A stretch of DNA of 6,049 nucleotides, from assembly GCA_902783535.1 (NCBI GenBank), contig CACZRJ010000059.1, forward strand, positions 1 through 6,049. The letters are read 5' to 3'. Below, one piece after another: positions 4,464-6,049 of the stretch. The notes beneath the pieces are model-generated. The model saw nothing but the letters and a program-made list of their open reading frames with translations, had not been told where the DNA came from and did not search any database. The translations under genes were made by a program, and so were the position numbers. Numbering within the stretch: the first letter of the stretch is position 1; each line of letters opens with the position of its first letter. Origin of the DNA: an uncultured Ruminococcus sp. GTDB taxonomy: Bacteria; Bacillota; Clostridia; Oscillospirales; CAG-382.

Positions 4464-6049
4464 ATGACGAAAGAACAAAAATCGACAATCGAATATCCGG
4501 TTCTGATGGGTGTATTTCCGCAGGACGTCAAGGACTATTTTACCGAAAACGGACTCCGGCCGGACGAACTGCTCCTCGGACTGACGTCGGATCTCTCGAC
4601 CGGCGGGGTCTTCTGCGACGTCTATGTGCTTCTGACGAAGGAGGCTGTCTGGGTGGCGGAAGGAACCCGGGAGATCAGGTTCCGGTGGTCGTTTCCCGCC
4701 GGGAAAAAGGTCAAATACGCCAGATACAACGCAGACCGGCTCCGGGTCATTCCGATCTCGGAGATCACGCATCCCGAAGTGGAACTGCTGATTTCCACCG
4801 GACGCGTCGTTTATTCGGCCCTTCGGGACGGCGAAGAACAGCCGGAAGAGCTTTTCTCGTTCTCATCGACCTACAGTCACGACGCCACCGTCTTCTGCCG
4901 CGCCGTCGAGGACCTCCGCGAGAGCGGGGAAGTGGATCCGGAGACGCTGAAAAAAGAGGACGCCTCGTGGAAGGTCTGCCCGAAGTGCGGCCGCCGCTAC
5001 CCGGAAAAGGGAAGAAAGTACTGCCCGCACTGTCTGGAAAAGACAAGCCTGGCCAAGCGGATGCTTTCCATGTTCCGGACATACAAGTGGCCTGTGCTCC
5101 TCGTATTTCTGACGCTGCTGCTGCAGATCGGCTTTTCGCTGCTGATCCCCTACATCAGCAACTCCGTTCTTTATGCCGACGTTCTGTCGCCGACGGGAAA
5201 ATGGGCGGGGAAAGTCGGGCTGCTCGTGCTGACGCTGATTGCGGCGAAGATCCTGTCGCTGATCGTCAATCTTGTCACCGGCGCCGTGAATGCGAAAGTC
5301 GCGGCGGACGTCACTTACGATCTGAAGAAAACGATCTACAGATCCGTCAGCAGGCTGTCTCTCTCGTTCTTTACAAACCGGCAGACCGGATCGCTGATGA
5401 CGCAGATCAACAGCGACTCGACGACCATTTACGGCTTTTTCTGCGACGGTTTTCTCGCGCTGGTCACGCAGGGGATCCAGCTGATCGTGCTGCTCGTCGT
5501 GATGTTTACGATCAACCTTGAGCTTACTTTGTGGACATTCGTGACCGTACCCGTGTTCTTCCTGCTGTTTCAGGGGATCTCCCGCCTGTTCGAGAAACTG
5601 CATGCCAGAAACTGGTCGCGGCGCTCGTCGTACAATTCCCTGATCTCGGACATCATCAACGGCGTCAGGGTCGTCAAGGCGTTCTCCAGGGAAGAAGCGG
5701 AGCAGGAGCGGTTCGAGACCAGAAGCCGCGCATCCGCGGAAGCCGGAAGACAGCTGGACTATACGGCGTCGCGCATCTTTCCTTTCCTGCACTATTTCCT
5801 CAGGTTTGGGATGTACGTCGTCTGGCTCATCGGAGGCTGGCGCGTCATGACCGGAAACGGGCTGGACTATCCGATGCTGATGACGTTTACGGCATATTTC
5901 GGGATGGTTTCGTCTCCGATCGAGATGCTTTCCGATATCACGGACTGGTGGAGCGAGTGCCTGAACGCTTTGAAGCGGCTGTTCGACATCCAGGACGCGA
6001 AAGTGGAGGTCACGGAACCCGAGACGCCCGTCACGAAAGAGATCAGAGG
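4464..6049 (+). CDS. ABC exporter-type protein with N-terminal PH-like domain and zinc ribbon, 3' truncated
   Basis: The frame runs from the ATG at 4464 (GGAG 6 nt upstream) to the window end without a stop, giving 528 residues. Residues 208-490 form a type-IV (exporter) ABC membrane domain: about six helices near 209-232, 251-275, 330-352, 354-374, 440-460 and 469-490. They include the family signatures SFFTNRQTGSLMTQINSDST (301-320) and INGVRVVKAFSREE (398-411). The ATP-binding domain, with Walker A and B and the signature motif, would lie to the right. Ahead of the membrane part is an unusual cytoplasmic region. Residues about 1-160 contain LLTKEAVWVAEG and VVYSALRDGEEQPEELFSFSS, reminiscent of bacterial PH-like domains (tentative). 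Then CPKC (172-175) and CPHC (187-190) form a CX2C-X11-CX2C zinc ribbon. Substrate is unknown; drug, lipid or peptide export are all possible. It probably works as a homo- or heterodimer, and a partner gene could lie downstream. The membrane-domain call is firm; the PH-like call is not. Confidence 0.88.
   Translation, partial: MTKEQKSTIEYPVLMGVFPQDVKDYFTENGLRPDELLLGLTSDLSTGGVFCDVYVLLTKEAVWVAEGTREIRFRWSFPAGKKVKYARYNADRLRVIPISEITHPEVELLISTGRVVYSALRDGEEQPEELFSFSSTYSHDATVFCRAVEDLRESGEVDPETLKKEDASWKVCPKCGRRYPEKGRKYCPHCLEKTSLAKRMLSMFRTYKWPVLLVFLTLLLQIGFSLLIPYISNSVLYADVLSPTGKWAGKVGLLVLTLIAAKILSLIVNLVTGAVNAKVAADVTYDLKKTIYRSVSRLSLSFFTNRQTGSLMTQINSDSTTIYGFFCDGFLALVTQGIQLIVLLVVMFTINLELTLWTFVTVPVFFLLFQGISRLFEKLHARNWSRRSSYNSLISDIINGVRVVKAFSREEAEQERFETRSRASAEAGRQLDYTASRIFPFLHYFLRFGMYVVWLIGGWRVMTGNGLDYPMLMTFTAYFGMVSSPIEMLSDITDWWSECLNALKRLFDIQDAKVEVTEPETPVTKEIR

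Noticed and set aside
3404..4531. Minus-strand open frame (375 codons) opposite the RNase J gene
   Set aside because: The plus strand encodes a complete RNase J with all motifs; the antisense product resembles no family and crosses the gene junction.
4685..5521. Plus-strand open frame (278 codons) inside the ABC gene in another frame
   Set aside because: The frame from 4464 encodes the zinc ribbon and ABC membrane motifs; this one yields an Arg-rich product without features.
4863..5792. Minus-strand open frame (309 codons) opposite the ABC gene
   Set aside because: It is an antisense shadow, very rich in Arg, Gln and Asp, with no membrane segments or motifs.

Overview
This is an ordinary chromosomal (housekeeping) window, probably from a Bacillota/Clostridia-type bacterium of fairly high G+C (roughly 55-58% by eye). 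The case for Bacillota rests on a full-length RNase J with clostridial-looking motifs (HVSGHACREE), a short two-helix SecG, a membrane-anchored DacF-like D,D-carboxypeptidase and Shine-Dalgarno-led genes. Genus cannot be told from the sequence. There are no tRNA, rRNA, CRISPR, insertion-sequence or phage signals.

Layout, left to right. (1) Positions 1-606, plus strand: the C-terminal part of a D-Ala-D-Ala carboxypeptidase (family S11) with a C-terminal membrane anchor; its catalytic domain lies outside the window. (2) Positions 726-1073, plus: secG, with its own promoter-like sequence and an unusual Ser/Thr/Glu-rich repeat tail. (3) Positions 1135-1163: a strong hairpin terminator shared by the convergent genes secG and murA. 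(4) Positions 1179-2468, minus: murA, complete, with every catalytic residue I can place. It is read from a near-perfect TTGACA-17-TATGAT promoter and has a hairpin followed by five Ts in its very short 5' leader. (5) Positions 2469-2683: a divergent control region with murA to the left and the RNase J gene to the right. (6) Positions 2684-4408, plus: RNase J, complete. (7) Positions 4464-6049, plus, running off the right edge: an ABC-exporter-type protein whose membrane domain is preceded by about 200 extra cytoplasmic residues, namely a possible PH-like domain and a four-cysteine zinc ribbon. This open frame has no stop inside the window.

Together the genes cover cell-wall synthesis and trimming (MurA makes the first committed peptidoglycan precursor; the carboxypeptidase trims stem peptides), protein export (SecG), mRNA turnover (RNase J) and a membrane exporter of unknown substrate. 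The RNase J and ABC genes are 55 bp apart with no terminator between them and are likely co-transcribed. I see no clearly new multi-gene system. The points most worth a second look are the domain architecture of the ABC protein and the murA leader hairpin.
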